From positions 1 through 64,000 of the forward strand of contig NZ_SLXA01000007.1 in the NCBI RefSeq assembly GCF_004340975.1: a stretch of 64,000 nucleotides of DNA, given 5' to 3'. This document shows positions 1-9,468 of the stretch, one piece after another; within the stretch, counting starts at the first letter, position 1; every line of letters begins with the position of its first letter. Origin of the DNA: Frisingicoccus caecimuris (GTDB taxonomy: Bacteria > Bacillota > Clostridia > Lachnospirales > Lachnospiraceae). Both the position numbers and the translations under genes were made by a program. Below the pieces are notes generated by a model. That model searched no databases, had not been told where the DNA came from, and saw nothing but the letters and a program-made list of their open reading frames with translations.

Positions 1-357
1 TTTTCGGATGAATTTAAAAATAAAGGGTTGTCGAATGAGGAGTATTTAAATGTACTGTACCGAGTATTTATGGGGAGAGAAGCAGACCCGGTCGGTTTAG
101 CAGCCTGGAAGAAGATGTTAGATGAAGGCTGGAGAAGAGATGTGATTTTTTATGGATTTTCAAAGTCAGATGAATTCAGTGAAATCCTGGGTTCGTTTGG
201 ATTACAACAGACGGTGGGTGAAGCCGTATATGTGACAAGAACAGATGCGAAATATCATACAGCGAATTGCAGCAGGATTGGGAATAGCCAGACAAACGTA
301 TTGTTGCTTCAAGACGCACGGAGTATTGGATATGCGGCTTGTCCAGAGTGCCATTAA
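1..357 (+). CDS. DUF4214-repeat secreted protein, 3' end only
   Basis: The gene begins before the window; base 1 is in frame, and the TTG at 28 is an internal Leu codon, not a start. The visible 118 residues begin inside a DUF4214 repeat: READPVGLAAW, then GFSKSDEF and a closing FGL. The last 45 residues form a separate small tail with YH-x5-C followed about 30 residues later by GY-x2-CPECH, a Cys/His arrangement that could bind a metal. The same tail ends the next protein. The next gene starts 29 bp downstream with its own AGGAGG, so the two are probably co-transcribed. DUF4214 has no fixed biochemical function; it is common in secreted and surface proteins of Clostridia. The N-terminal part and any enzyme domain are outside the window. 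Confidence 0.75.
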   Translation, partial: FSDEFKNKGLSNEEYLNVLYRVFMGREADPVGLAAWKKMLDEGWRRDVIFYGFSKSDEFSEILGSFGLQQTVGEAVYVTRTDAKYHTANCSRIGNSQTNVLLLQDARSIGYAACPECH

Positions 358-386
358 ATGAAACAAGAATGATTAGGAGGATTCGA

Positions 387-2120
387 ATGAGAAAACGTAT
401 AGGAGTAATAGTTTTATCGTTATCGTTGGCTATGACGCCAACAATGAATGCTTTTGCAGCGGATGAAACAGAAGTTACGGAAACAATGCCAGAGACAATC
501 GAGGAGACGGTTATAGGAACAAAAACAGAAACGATTACTGAAACATCAGAGGAAACGTCTTTGCAGGAAGAAATTGAGTCGATAACTGTTGGAGCGACGG
601 AAGAAACGATAGTGGAAACAGAGGATGGAACAGTTTCTGAGACAGAGACAGAATCTAGGGGATTTACGGAGCAGCTGATCGAAGAACATTCGGAAGAGGG
701 AATTTTGGAAGAAGCGCCGGATGAATTTTATGCATGTTATGATGGAATCCTGGATTTTACGGATCCAAATTCAGAAATTATTCCGTTGATCCTTCCATGT
801 ACTTATAATTATTCAATGGCACATGAAGTATTGAGGTTGGTCAATCAAGTTCGTGCAGAATATGGAATAGCGCCATTGGTATGGGATTCTGAGCTGGAGG
901 AAGCAGCGTGTGTACGCGCAGTAGAATGCAGCCTTGTTTTTGACCATACGCGTCCGAATGGACAGAGCTGTTCTAGTTTGACAGATAAAATGTATGGAGA
1001 AAATATTGCGGCAGGATTTGGAAGTGCAGAATCCGTTGTTGCTGGTTGGATGAATTCAGCAGGGCATAGAGCAAATATTCTGAATCCAGATTTTAAATCC
1101 ATGGGTGTAAGCGCTGCTTATAGTGATGGAGTCATTTACTGGTCTCAGAATTTTGGCATTTCGAACGGGGATGGGCATTATATTGCAGATGGACAGGAAG
1201 GTATGGCGTTGATTATCGAAGCCAGAGGCACAGAGGCGGCTTGTCAGGTAAAAAACTTTGTAATCCGTCTTTACGAAAAAGTATTGGGACGAAAGGCTGA
1301 TCCTGTAGGATTGGCGGAATGGTTTAATCAATTGATTTTAGGTAATAATACTGGAGCTGATGTGGCACAAGGCTTCTTCTTTAGCGACGAGTTTAAAAGT
1401 AAGAATACGTCCAATGAGGCCTATGTTGATGTTTTATATGCTACCATGTTTGACCGGGCGGCAGATCCGAGCGGTAAAAGTGCTTGGTTGGATATATTAG
1501 ATACTGGCTTCTCAAGAACATATGCCTATAGAGGTTTTGTAGAATCGCAGGAGTTCACAAAGTTATGTGAAAGTTATGGTATTCAGCGCGGCTCGGTGAC
1601 ATTAACGGAACCAAGAGACCAGAATGATGGTATTACACGTTTTGTGTCGCGTTTATATAGCAAGGCTTTAGGTCGTACACCGGATATTTCCGGTTTAAAT
1701 GCCTGGACGAATGTGATTCTAAATAAAGAATCATCGCCGGAAAAAGTGGCTTTTGGATTTTTCTTTTCAGATGAAATGAAGAAAAAGAATCTTTCTAATG
1801 AAGAATTTACCAAAGTGCTTTATCGGGTATTTCTTAACAGGGAAGCGGATAGTGCCGGTCTTGAAAGTTGGGTGAAGTTACTCGAAGACGGTATGCGTCG
1901 ACAGGCTGTTATGTATGGCGTGTCTAAATCTCAGGAATTTGGAGATATTTTACGGTCTTTTGGATTAGAGCCGACGCAGGGCACAATTGTCTATGTAACC
2001 AGCAGTGGAGAAAGATACCATAAAAATGGCTGTAGAACAGTCAGGGGGAATACACTTCCGTTAATCATTGAAGATGCTGAGAGTATTGGATATACACCGT
2101 GTGGTGTATGTTATAGATAA
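387..2120 (+). CDS. Secreted CAP/SCP-domain protein with DUF4214 repeats
   Basis: The ATG at 387 is chosen over upstream in-frame starts because AGGAGG lies at 375-380 and a signal peptide follows (MRKRIGVIVLSLSLAM...AFA). The protein is 577 aa. After the signal comes a Thr/Glu-rich low-complexity spacer (about residues 25-95). A CAP/SCP (PR-1-like) domain follows at about 146-256, with the family's HTRPNG, GENIAAG and GHRANIL motifs. His187 and His227 are the expected cavity histidines. At least three DUF4214 segments follow (R-[KE]-A-D-P-x-G-L-x-x-W). The C-terminal tail is the YH-x4-C/GYTPCGVC type also found in the preceding gene. CAP domains in bacteria are extracellular and of mostly unknown activity. 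It is likely a cell-surface or secreted factor. A strong terminator follows directly. Confidence 0.85.
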   Translation: MRKRIGVIVLSLSLAMTPTMNAFAADETEVTETMPETIEETVIGTKTETITETSEETSLQEEIESITVGATEETIVETEDGTVSETETESRGFTEQLIEEHSEEGILEEAPDEFYACYDGILDFTDPNSEIIPLILPCTYNYSMAHEVLRLVNQVRAEYGIAPLVWDSELEEAACVRAVECSLVFDHTRPNGQSCSSLTDKMYGENIAAGFGSAESVVAGWMNSAGHRANILNPDFKSMGVSAAYSDGVIYWSQNFGISNGDGHYIADGQEGMALIIEARGTEAACQVKNFVIRLYEKVLGRKADPVGLAEWFNQLILGNNTGADVAQGFFFSDEFKSKNTSNEAYVDVLYATMFDRAADPSGKSAWLDILDTGFSRTYAYRGFVESQEFTKLCESYGIQRGSVTLTEPRDQNDGITRFVSRLYSKALGRTPDISGLNAWTNVILNKESSPEKVAFGFFFSDEMKKKNLSNEEFTKVLYRVFLNREADSAGLESWVKLLEDGMRRQAVMYGVSKSQEFGDILRSFGLEPTQGTIVYVTSSGERYHKNGCRTVRGNTLPLIIEDAESIGYTPCGVCYR

Positions 2121-2142
2121 TTGAAGAATAATAGGATGGTTT

Positions 2143-2178
2143 AAGTCAGGAGATTTAAAAAGATCTCCTGACTTTTTA
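2143..2178 (+). terminator. Rho-independent terminator
   Basis: A 12-bp perfect stem (AAGTCAGGAGAT paired with ATCTCCTGACTT), an 8-nt loop and a T-run. It ends the CAP/DUF4214 transcription unit, so the next gene needs its own promoter or depends on read-through. Confidence 0.85.
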
Positions 2179-2254
2179 AGAAGTGTTAAAAAAAATACGC
2201 CAAGCGATATATTATAAACTTAAATATCGATTAGATGATGCTGAGGAACGCGAG

Positions 2255-3979
2255 ATGAAAATTAAAAAAACAAGAGATTTTTTATGTATCTGGATATTTC
2301 TTTTAATCTTTTTTGTGCTTGGTAAGGGTGTATATGCAGAAGAGACAGACGGAATTCCGGAAGAACTTTTAGAGGAAATTGAGGAAGAAAATGTTTATAC
2401 GGATGACATTGGAGGGGACATACTTTTTTCTGAAAACTATGCCGTACCATTCAGTGGAACGATTGAGTATGCAGAGGATGCGGAGACTGCTGTTCAAATA
2501 TTGCGGCAGCAGATGATAAATCGCAATGGCCTGATTTCAATTTATTATCATGGGGAATATACAGAAGGTATGTCTGCTGAGTTTTTGGAACGGGCGGTGG
2601 CCTATGATGATACATTACCAGGCATGGCGGGAGATTATCTTCGATATCATTTTCAGCGTGTTGTTCGTCGAACATATAAAGGAGTGAATGAGGACGGCGA
2701 ATATATTCGCTTTGAATATGAGATTTATTATTTGAGTTCGTATGATCAGGAACTTGCCGTTAACGAAAAGGTTTGCGATATTCTGGAAGAATTGGATGTG
2801 TATTCGGCGGATCGAGAGATGAAGATTCGGAGTGTTTATGCTTATATAACGTCCCATGTGCGTTATGATTCTATGATTTATGAAACATTTAATGTACATT
2901 CGGCTTATGGCGCTGCAGTTGAAGGAAAAGCTGTTTGCCAGGGATATTCTTTATTGTTGTATCGGCTTTTGCAGGAGCTCGGCATTCAGAATCGAATGAT
3001 TTCGGGCGAGGCTGGAGGCACCAGCCATATTTGGAATATTGTGGAGATGGACGGTTATTGGTATAACATGGATGTAACATGGGACTGGGGAAAGGACGAG
3101 CAGTTTAAATGGTTATTGGTCGGGGCTGAAAGCTTTGACAGATCTCATATTAGAGACAGTGAGTTCATGGCAGAGGCGTTTTATCATATGTACCCCATGG
3201 CCTTAAAAGACTATTATAAAGAACCTGTAGAAGAACCGATAGACCAGGTGGAAGCTTTTGTGACGCGTTTATATAAAGAAATATTAGGAAGGGATGCGGA
3301 TGCTTTCGGGCTTAAAGAGTGGAGTGAGGTTTTGAAGTCTGGTCGAGAGCAGGGAGCGAAAGTGGCTCAGGGATTTGTAGACAGTGATGAGTTTAAGGCG
3401 CGGAATTTATCTGATGATGCCTATATTCACGCCTTATATCGGACATTTTTTGATCGTGAGGCCGACAGTTCGGGTTTGACTGCCTGGAGAAAAGTTCTAG
3501 ACAGTGGACTTTCAAGAATGCACGTGTTCAGAGGATTTGCAGAGTCGGATGAATTTACGGGGATTTGCGGCCGTTATGGTATTGTTCGAGGAAATGCGAA
3601 TCTAACGGCGCCAAGAGATCAGAATGAAGGAGTGACAAAATATATTGTCAGAAATTATCGTCTTTGTTTGGGTCGCGAGGCGGATGAGAGAGGCCTGAAC
3701 GATTGGTGTGATGCAATTTTATCCGGAAGAAATACGGCAAAAGAGGCTGCTTACGGCTTCGTATTCTCACAGGAGTTTTTGAAAAGAAATTTATCGGATG
3801 AAGAATATATACGAGTACTTTACCGGGTGTTTATGGACCGGGATGCGGATGGCCCGGGGCTGTCCGGCTGGAAAAGGGTGTTAAATGAAGGTAAGAGCCG
3901 GGAACATGTATTTGATGGATTTGCAGATTCGATAGAGTTTGCAAATATCTGTAATAGTTACGGTATTTTGAAAAAATAG
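2255..3979 (+). CDS. Secreted transglutaminase-like protein with DUF4214 repeats
   Basis: The open frame can begin at a GTG at 2183. The ATG at 2255 is better because GAGGAA precedes it at a normal distance and a classic signal peptide follows (MKIKKTRDFLCIWIFLLIFF...VYA). The product is 574 aa. A transglutaminase-like cysteine-peptidase core is visible: Cys228 in AVCQGYS, His258 in SHIWNIV and Asp273 in YNMDVTWD, the Cys-His-Asp triad in the right order and spacing. DUF4214 segments occupy about residues 325-570 (READSSGLTAW, READERGLNDW, RDADGPGLSGW). Such proteins may cross-link or cleave extracellular protein or peptidoglycan peptides; the substrate is unknown. It shares its repeat region with both neighbours, so the cluster probably arose by joining different N-terminal domains to one repeat module. 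Confidence 0.82.
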   Translation: MKIKKTRDFLCIWIFLLIFFVLGKGVYAEETDGIPEELLEEIEEENVYTDDIGGDILFSENYAVPFSGTIEYAEDAETAVQILRQQMINRNGLISIYYHGEYTEGMSAEFLERAVAYDDTLPGMAGDYLRYHFQRVVRRTYKGVNEDGEYIRFEYEIYYLSSYDQELAVNEKVCDILEELDVYSADREMKIRSVYAYITSHVRYDSMIYETFNVHSAYGAAVEGKAVCQGYSLLLYRLLQELGIQNRMISGEAGGTSHIWNIVEMDGYWYNMDVTWDWGKDEQFKWLLVGAESFDRSHIRDSEFMAEAFYHMYPMALKDYYKEPVEEPIDQVEAFVTRLYKEILGRDADAFGLKEWSEVLKSGREQGAKVAQGFVDSDEFKARNLSDDAYIHALYRTFFDREADSSGLTAWRKVLDSGLSRMHVFRGFAESDEFTGICGRYGIVRGNANLTAPRDQNEGVTKYIVRNYRLCLGREADERGLNDWCDAILSGRNTAKEAAYGFVFSQEFLKRNLSDEEYIRVLYRVFMDRDADGPGLSGWKRVLNEGKSREHVFDGFADSIEFANICNSYGILKK

Positions 3980-3995
3980 TTTAGCTTCTAAGATA

Positions 3996-4038
3996 AATAT
4001 TGGAGTGGAATTGTATCAATTCCGCTCCAATATTTTTT
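3996..4038. terminator. Bidirectional terminator between convergent genes
   Basis: A 17-bp stem with one G-U pair (AATATTGGAG... against ...CTCCAATATT), a 5-nt loop, a T-run on the plus strand and an A-rich left flank. It lies between the convergent transglutaminase-like and L,D-transpeptidase genes and probably serves both. Confidence 0.85.
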
Positions 4039-4048
4039 AGAACCTATT

Positions 4049-6226
4049 TTAATGACAGCCGTTTTGCTGGCATAAATAGTGGGCTGTTGGGTCTGTTGGG
4101 TCCCAAGTGTGCCATGATGGAATTGGGGAGAAGGCGGGCTTATCAAATGGCCCATTGTTTACATAAGGGTCAATATTGACATGGGTGCCTAAACCACAAT
4201 TATCATAAATCCATTTAGCGTCTCCGGCCTGAAGGCGAATGCAGCCAAGAGATTGGGTTGTTCCGAGAAGGTTATACATCAAATCTGTATACAATGTTGT
4301 ATTATCAGCAATTCTATAAGGAACTGAATGGAATAAGTAAGAACCTGTAATCTGGGTACACCATTGAGCTTTTGAACCGCCAACCATTGTGAGCCAGCGG
4401 AACTTGTTTGGTGTCCAGTAATCTCCGGTTGGTGTACTTTCGCCGCAGGAAGTAATCATAGCTTTGACAGGGATAGTGTAACCATTATCACCATCCTTTG
4501 CAAATACGATCAGATAATTTCCCCATTTATAAACTTTGATGAAATAGGAATCCTGAGGGCCAATAAGATAGTCGACGTCCTGTACAAGCTGGCCGTCGTT
4601 ATTAAAGTATAATTTATAACCGTCAACATATTCCCATCCGATTTCCATAGCGCCATTTTTGGATGGGTTCAGATAGTATTTCTGTCCGTTTTCAATATGC
4701 CATCCCGTTTTACGCTGTCCATTTTCATAGAAATAAGTATTATCATTTTCCTGAATCCATCCGTCACGAACAAGTAAGATACCAACTTTCTGACAGAATA
4801 TTTTGTATTCAGGGGACATGACAATTTGTTCTAAGACGTAGTCGCGGGTATTTGTCTGAAGTATTGTCAGCCAATTGGTAAGGTCTTCTGCGCCTGGATT
4901 ACGTTTTAATAAAACATTATATAAATCATTAATATAAGTTTGGTCATCGGTATTCTTCTGGAGATATGTACTGGATGTAAAGAAAGCAGAGGCAAGTTCT
5001 TTGGCAACAACACGATGATTTAATACATCGCCGGTCCAGGCATTCAGTTCGTCATTTGTAGGGGTACGTCCAAAACAAGTGCTATATAAATGAGTGATAT
5101 AAGCGGTAAGTTCTCGATTCTGATCTCTGGATTCGGTAAGAACAACATTGCCCCGGGAAATCCCATGGGTGTTGCAGAATTCGTTAAATTCATCAGAATG
5201 GATAAAACCGCCTAAAATATAGTGTTTGGATAAGCCTTCATTCATACATTTAAGCCATGCGTTCTTTCCCTCAACATCCGAAGGACGTCCAAGAATGGTC
5301 TGGTATAAGATTTCAATAAAGTCTTCATTACTTAAATTTTTGTTCTGGAATTCATCGCTAAAGATAAAGCCTTCGGCGATGGAGACACCATTAAATCGCT
5401 GTTCAAGCAAACCACCGGTCCAGTCATTTAAACCTTCAGCGTCGCCATTACGGTCCAGACACAGTTTGTAAAAATGGCTTACAAACCGTGTGATTTCCAG
5501 GTTTTGATCTCTGTTTTCTGTTAAAGGCAACCTTCCGGGAGTGATACCATAGGAAGCGCACATCTTATTATATTCGTCGGAACCAAGAAAACCGTTACAC
5601 ACGAATCTGCGGCTGACACCATCAGAGAAAGCGGTTGTCCAGGTATTCATACCCTCGGCATCGGCTTCACGATTAAAAATTGCGCGGTATAAGAGATGGA
5701 TATATTCTTCTTCGGTGTGATTTTTATCTAAAAATTCTTTACTAAAGAAGAAACCATTCATAATGTCAGCTCCAGTATTTGTACCGGATACTAAGGTGTC
5801 GTACCATTCGCGGAGCCCTTTTCCATCAGGAGTACGTTCGAGAACAATTTCATACATACGTTTTACAAACTGGAAGACATTTTTATTCTCATAATCTTTT
5901 TCATCAATGCTGTCTTTTATGTCTGCATCAGCTTCTTTTTTGTCAAGCTCAGTTTCTTCAATTAATGTTTCAGTAACCGTTTCTGATTCCGTTTCTGGAA
6001 GTGTGTCTTCTGTTTCAGGAGTCACAGCGGTAGATTCAGTTTGAGGTTCGGTGGTAAATTCTGTTTCGGCGATGGTTTCAGTTCCATTCGTCGGAATTTC
6101 AATAGATTCAGTCTGCATTGTTTCGGCATCTGTCGTAGTCAGACTTTCTTCTGCGAAGGCAGGTGTGTAAGAAGAAACCATCAAAGTTGCACACAAAATA
6201 AAAATAAGTGATTTGCTTTTTTTCAT
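4049..6226 (-). CDS. Secreted L,D-transpeptidase with DUF4214 and wall-binding repeats
   Basis: Start ATG at 6226, overlapping the stop of the upstream rmd gene as ATGA; GGAGAGGA lies upstream on the minus strand. The protein is 725 aa: signal peptide (MKKSKSLIFILCATLM...AFA), a Glu/Thr-rich spacer to about 105, about seven DUF4214 segments to about 475, and two or three choline-binding-type repeats at about 490-550 (GWIQENDNTYFYENGQRKTG). A C-terminal YkuD L,D-transpeptidase domain sits at about 555-690. His633 (LFHS) and Cys662 (SLGCIRL) are the catalytic pair. The usual SHGC is SLGC here, so the second His is missing, as seems tolerated in some family members (my recollection). YkuD enzymes form 3-3 peptidoglycan cross-links or attach proteins to the wall. 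The coupling to GDP-sugar genes suggests joint expression with a wall glycan. Confidence 0.85.
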   Translation of the reverse strand: MKKSKSLIFILCATLMVSSYTPAFAEESLTTTDAETMQTESIEIPTNGTETIAETEFTTEPQTESTAVTPETEDTLPETESETVTETLIEETELDKKEADADIKDSIDEKDYENKNVFQFVKRMYEIVLERTPDGKGLREWYDTLVSGTNTGADIMNGFFFSKEFLDKNHTEEEYIHLLYRAIFNREADAEGMNTWTTAFSDGVSRRFVCNGFLGSDEYNKMCASYGITPGRLPLTENRDQNLEITRFVSHFYKLCLDRNGDAEGLNDWTGGLLEQRFNGVSIAEGFIFSDEFQNKNLSNEDFIEILYQTILGRPSDVEGKNAWLKCMNEGLSKHYILGGFIHSDEFNEFCNTHGISRGNVVLTESRDQNRELTAYITHLYSTCFGRTPTNDELNAWTGDVLNHRVVAKELASAFFTSSTYLQKNTDDQTYINDLYNVLLKRNPGAEDLTNWLTILQTNTRDYVLEQIVMSPEYKIFCQKVGILLVRDGWIQENDNTYFYENGQRKTGWHIENGQKYYLNPSKNGAMEIGWEYVDGYKLYFNNDGQLVQDVDYLIGPQDSYFIKVYKWGNYLIVFAKDGDNGYTIPVKAMITSCGESTPTGDYWTPNKFRWLTMVGGSKAQWCTQITGSYLFHSVPYRIADNTTLYTDLMYNLLGTTQSLGCIRLQAGDAKWIYDNCGLGTHVNIDPYVNNGPFDKPAFSPIPSWHTWDPTDPTAHYLCQQNGCH

Positions 6227-7167
6227 AATAAAGTTCCTCTCCAATAGTTTAAAGTTTCGAGTAATGTTTGTTTCAGTGAAATTTCAGGATGCCAATTGAT
6301 AGAATCCTGAAGTTTGGTGATATCGGCCTCAATGACTGGTATATCTGATGGACGAAGTCGTGCAGGGTCAGTGGATACAAGTATTTTTGCAGTAGATAAA
6401 GACAAAATGACATTCAGCAGTTCCTGTATGGAAATAGCATGACCACTGCCAATATTGTAGGTTTCGCCGGCTTTTCCGTGTTGAATTAAAATGCCGTAAG
6501 CACGGACGACATCTCGAACATCTGTGAAATCGCGTTTAGCAGAGAGATTTCCAACATGGAGGATTGGCTTTTTCTTTCCTGCTTCGATTTCGGCGACTTG
6601 TTTACAAAAGTCAGATGCGACAAAAACCGATGTTTGGTTTGGACCGATATGATTAAAAGCACGGACCATGATGAGCTGCATACCGTAGGCGCGGTAGTAA
6701 ATATTTCCGAGCATATTCTGACAGGCTTTCGTGGCGGCATAAATGTTCCCCGGTCTTGGTGTAACCTGTTCATTAACAGGGGTCTCGTCAGGAAGAATAT
6801 AGCCATATTCCTCTCCGGACCCGATCAGAAGTATTTTTGGGGAATAACCATCCAGTGAGCGAATCGTATCGAGAATGTTCAGTGTGCCTTTAATATTGAT
6901 ATCCACGGTAATCTGCGGATTATTCCAGGAAAGAGCAACCGAGCTTTGGGCTGCAAGGTGGAAGATATAATCCGGTTTTAATTTAGTGAAAAGTTCTCTG
7001 ATTTCATCTATATTCAGGATATTTAAGTCATGAACATGGATGTCGGAAACAGATAGATTTTCATTGGGAAGTTTTGTTGCATGAATTTCCCAATCATAGG
7101 TTGTGGTCAGATGTTGGATAAGGTAGCTGCCGACAAATCCGGCAGCCCCCACAATCAGTGCTTTCAT
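6223..7167 (-). CDS. rmd: GDP-4-dehydro-6-deoxy-D-mannose reductase
   Basis: A 314-aa short-chain NAD(P)-dependent epimerase/reductase with the N-terminal GAAGFVGSY nucleotide loop and Y-A-A-T-K catalytic Tyr/Lys. It is assigned as Rmd and not GDP-L-fucose synthase because of GSGEEYG, RAFNHIGPNQTSVFV and VGNLSAKRDFTDVRDVVRAY, a layout typical of Rmd. It reduces the C4 ketone left by Gmd to give GDP-D-rhamnose. It lies 16 bp downstream of gmd in the order manC-gmd-rmd and overlaps the downstream L,D-transpeptidase start by 4 nt. The chief alternative is a related 4-reductase making GDP-6-deoxy-D-talose, which sequence reading cannot exclude. Confidence 0.8.
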   Translation of the reverse strand: MKALIVGAAGFVGSYLIQHLTTTYDWEIHATKLPNENLSVSDIHVHDLNILNIDEIRELFTKLKPDYIFHLAAQSSVALSWNNPQITVDINIKGTLNILDTIRSLDGYSPKILLIGSGEEYGYILPDETPVNEQVTPRPGNIYAATKACQNMLGNIYYRAYGMQLIMVRAFNHIGPNQTSVFVASDFCKQVAEIEAGKKKPILHVGNLSAKRDFTDVRDVVRAYGILIQHGKAGETYNIGSGHAISIQELLNVILSLSTAKILVSTDPARLRPSDIPVIEADITKLQDSINWHPEISLKQTLLETLNYWRGTLL

Positions 7168-7183
7168 TAAATTACCTCATGAA

Positions 7184-8218
<1,035 letters not shown>

Positions 8219-8254
8219 TTAAAATCCTCATTTCTATTAAATATTAAACTTGTG

Positions 8255-9325
8255 TTATAAATAGTTTTCCCTGTCGGTGTCGCGCAATACAGCGAGAATC
8301 TTTTTTATATCTCCGGCGGAATTTTTATCGGCGATAAGAAGGGCGTCGTCCGTATCTACAATAATTAAATCTTTAAGGCCAAGAGCTGCGATTAGGCGTT
8401 TTTTGCCCTCAATGGTACAATGGCTTGTATTAAGGGCGATGACATTACCGGTAAGCGTGTTTTGGGCATCGTCGGTGCCTTTAACACGTTCAACGGCCAG
8501 CCATGATCCGACGTCGTCCCAACCGAAATTTCCCGGAATCAGGTAAATGCCGGAAGCCTTTTCCATAATACCGTAATCAATGGAATCGGAGACAAATTCA
8601 GGAAAGATATTTTTGAGTACGTTTTCTTCCTCAGGTGTTTTGATGGCGGCTTGAATTTTTAGAAGGCCATTATAAGTATCGGACATAAAGTTTTTCATAT
8701 TTTCCAGAATACTGGACAGTTTCCAGATAAACATGCCGCTGTTCCAATAATAGTCACCGCTTTCAACATAAGTTTTGGCTAAATTAAAATCAGGTTTTTC
8801 AACAAAACGTTCAACAGAATAAGTTTTCTTTAGCTGTTTGTTTTTGTCCGCCTTAATATAGCCATAACCGGTTTCAGGATAATTCGGCGTGATGCCGATG
8901 GTGACGAGATTTGCATTTATCTCAGCGACATCGCAGGCATTGGCAAGGGTTTCGGTGAAAATATCATTATATTTAATCAGGTGGTCGGAAGGGAGCACTA
9001 TCATAATAGCATCTTCATATTTGCGCTGAATATGCACGGCGCCAAGACCAATGCACGGCGCTGTATTTCGACCGACCGGTTCACATAAAATGTTTTCTGC
9101 CGGGATCCCTGGGAGCTGTTCTAAAACCAAATGCTTATAATTCGTATTGGTGGCGATATATATATCCTCAAGGCTAACGAGAGGAAGAATTCGTTCAACG
9201 GTAAGCTGAATCATTGTCTTCCCATCATTTGTCAAAGAGAGGAACTGTTTTGGTAAAGATTGTCGGCTTTTAGGCCAGAAACGTTCGCCTTTACCGCCGG
9301 CCATGATTAGAGCTGTTTTTTTCAT
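8255..9325 (-). CDS. manC: Mannose-1-phosphate guanylyltransferase
   Basis: A 356-aa single-domain nucleotidyltransferase that makes GDP-mannose from GTP and mannose-1-phosphate. The signature loop is intact (MAGGKGERFWPKSR, then PKQF), followed by the PSDH metal-site region, NSGMF and the FVEKP motif. There is no cupin isomerase domain, unlike the second enzyme on the other side of the divergent promoter. RBS AAGGAG lies about 8 nt before the ATG at 9325. It is the first gene of the manC-gmd-rmd-L,D-transpeptidase unit, whose promoter is at 9365-9393. Confidence 0.9.
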   Translation of the reverse strand: MKKTALIMAGGKGERFWPKSRQSLPKQFLSLTNDGKTMIQLTVERILPLVSLEDIYIATNTNYKHLVLEQLPGIPAENILCEPVGRNTAPCIGLGAVHIQRKYEDAIMIVLPSDHLIKYNDIFTETLANACDVAEINANLVTIGITPNYPETGYGYIKADKNKQLKKTYSVERFVEKPDFNLAKTYVESGDYYWNSGMFIWKLSSILENMKNFMSDTYNGLLKIQAAIKTPEEENVLKNIFPEFVSDSIDYGIMEKASGIYLIPGNFGWDDVGSWLAVERVKGTDDAQNTLTGNVIALNTSHCTIEGKKRLIAALGLKDLIIVDTDDALLIADKNSAGDIKKILAVLRDTDRENYL

Positions 9326-9364
9326 AAAAAGTCTCCTTATATATTTTGTTACATTCTATTAATT

Positions 9365-9393
9365 AGAATACACTATGGTTGGAAAAAGTACAA
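9365..9393 (-). promoter_or_regulatory. Promoter for the manC-gmd-rmd operon
   Basis: On the minus strand: -35 TTGTAC (9388-9393), 17 nt, -10 TATTCT (9365-9370), about 40 bp before the manC start. It is back to back with the plus-strand promoter 11 bp away, so the two sugar operons share one control region. Confidence 0.6.
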
Positions 9394-9403
9394 GTTTTTT
9401 AGG

Positions 9404-9432
9404 TTGTAGTTTAGTAAGAAATTGCTTATAAT
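9404..9432 (+). promoter_or_regulatory. Promoter for the GDP-mannose/dTDP-rhamnose operon
   Basis: -35 TTGTAG (9404-9409), 17 nt, perfect -10 TATAAT (9427-9432), about 36 bp before the start at 9469. Confidence 0.65.
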
Positions 9433-9468
9433 AGTCATAGTATTAATTGTAGAAAAAAGGAGCTATTT

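Noticed and set aside
6223-7167. GDP-L-fucose synthase (fcl) reading for the gene after gmd
   Set aside because: The motifs GSGEEYG and RDFTDVRDVVRAY fit Rmd; the fucose synthase N-terminal pattern is missing.
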